Source: an uncultured Pirellulaceae bacterium (GTDB lineage: Bacteria > Planctomycetota > Planctomycetia > Pirellulales > Pirellulaceae). Taken from it: 6,878 nt of DNA. This document shows, piece by piece, positions 6,444 to 6,878 of the stretch; the first letter of the stretch is position 1, and every line of letters starts with the position of its first letter. Where the stretch lies: the NCBI GenBank assembly GCA_934278005.1, contig CAKQWG010000167.1:1-6878 (forward strand), written 5' to 3'. The translations under genes and the position numbers were made by a program. Under the pieces are notes generated by a model, which searched no databases, was not told the DNA's origin, and saw only the letters and a list, made by a program, of their open reading frames with translations.

Positions 6444-6473
6444 AGGATAAACCGACCGCCGGTTATCTGTCAA
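6444..6473 (-). promoter_or_regulatory. Candidate promoter for the leuA leader transcript
   Basis: On the minus strand a perfect TTGACA (6468-6473) is followed after 18 bp by TATCCT (6444-6449, 4 of 6). A start near 6437 would give a leader of about 305 nt containing the stem-loops, the terminator and the 12-bp repeats. A second promoter between the terminator and leuA cannot be ruled out: TTGACC occurs there, without a good -10 box. Confidence 0.4.
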
Positions 6474-6528
6474 TGCCGCTCAGCCGCCGTCCTGCCCCCC
6501 GTACGCTCGTAACGAGCGCAGCGCTGTT

Positions 6529-6801
6529 ACGGCAGACCGAAGCGCCAACTTTTTTTGCCGCATTCCCACATCTTGCACAGTCTGCCCTGCCGTAACTGCG
6601 CTGGGCTTGTTACGAGCCTACGGCAGATCGAAACGCCAGCTTTTTTTGCCGCATTCCCACGTCTTGCACAGTCTGCCCTGCCGTAACTGCGCTGGGCTTG
6701 TTACGAGCCGACGGCAGACCGAAACGCCAGCTTTTTTTGCCGCATTCCCACATCTTGCACAGGCTGCCCTGCCGTGACTGCGCTGGGCTTGTTACGAGCC
6801 T
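6529..6801. repeat. Three tandem 91-bp repeats
   Basis: Units at 6529-6619, 6620-6710 and 6711-6801 are exactly 91 bp each and differ pairwise at only 4-5 positions. Each starts ACGGCAGAYCG, has a 7-T run and TTGCCGCATTCCCAC, and ends with a hairpin GGCTTG-TTA-CGAGCC (one wobble pair). Within each unit the opening ACGGCAG is complemented by CTGCCGT further on. A diverged partial copy may precede the array, where CGCTCG-TAA-CGAGCG (6504-6518) resembles the end hairpin. The 91-bp period is not a multiple of three, so the open frame crossing it on the minus strand changes frame at each unit and is not a coding repeat. Confidence 0.9.
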
Positions 6802-6815
6802 ACGAAAAGAGCCTG

Positions 6816-6861
6816 TTGACACATCTGTAGCATTGGCTACATTAACCGTAGCATTAGCTAC
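6816..6861 (+). promoter_or_regulatory. Palindromic promoter/operator-like block at the right edge
   Basis: A perfect TTGACA (6816-6821) is followed after 16 bp by TACATT (6838-6843, 4 of 6). Two 14-bp inverted repeats sit 21 bp apart: GTAGC-ATTG-GCTAC (6827-6840) in the spacer and overlapping the -10 box, and GTAGC-ATTA-GCTAC (6848-6861) just downstream. Two helical turns of spacing fits paired binding of a dimeric repressor. The target gene would lie beyond the window; an ATG at 6864 has no ribosome binding site. Confidence 0.4.
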
Positions 6862-6878
6862 ACATGGTGGCTTGTGTT

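Noticed and set aside
6288..6473. A 61-codon minus-strand open frame as a leucine leader peptide
   Set aside because: Its only start is a TTG inside the -35 box of the promoter candidate, it has no ribosome binding site, and its leucines are scattered rather than in a control run.
6529..6801. CRISPR array
   Set aside because: The whole 91-bp unit is conserved, with no alternating short repeats and unique spacers, and no cas gene is present.
6610..6822. A 70-codon minus-strand open frame over the 91-bp repeats
   Set aside because: The 91-bp period shifts the frame at each unit, so the repeats encode different peptides; this is not coding conservation.

Overview
The window looks like a chromosomal housekeeping segment from a planctomycete, probably of the Pirellula/Rhodopirellula type. 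This is an inference. It rests on a short secreted protein with a C-terminal VPEP-transmembrane-arginine (PEP-CTERM) sorting tail, a long-form (type 2, 'yeast-like') LeuA, a ribosomal protein S4 gene standing outside an alpha operon, and wide, repeat-rich intergenic spaces between single-gene transcription units. No rRNA, tRNA, CRISPR array, transposase or phage gene was seen.

Layout from left to right. The left edge holds the first 25 codons of a dihydrolipoyl dehydrogenase gene (lpdA, minus strand). Next is rpsD (ribosomal protein S4, minus), with its own probable terminator and a 130-nt leader carrying two small hairpins. A 347-bp divergent region separates rpsD from typA/bipA (plus), a complete 607-residue ribosome-associated GTPase. 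About 780 bp without a convincing gene follow; they hold stacked inverted repeats, a 24-bp tandem duplication and a 9-bp inverted repeat. Then comes a 187-residue PEP-CTERM exported protein (plus). It converges on leuA (2-isopropylmalate synthase, minus), with a perfect 15-bp hairpin between the two. The last 746 bp, upstream of leuA, contain no convincing gene but are the most structured part of the window. Reading toward leuA they hold a palindromic promoter/operator-like block at the right edge, three 91-bp tandem repeats, a promoter candidate, a branched stem-loop region, a strong intrinsic terminator pointing at leuA, and three 12-bp repeats.

The genes do not form one pathway. rpsD and typA serve translation and ribosome assembly, lpdA serves 2-oxoacid dehydrogenase complexes, leuA commits carbon to leucine, and the PEP-CTERM protein is an envelope or extracellular product. 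The best lead for something undescribed is the leuA upstream region. A canonical terminator lies between a plausible promoter and the leuA start codon, and one of its arms is echoed twice in repeats just before the gene. That is the layout expected of a transcription-attenuation device, but no T-box signature or leucine-rich leader peptide was found.
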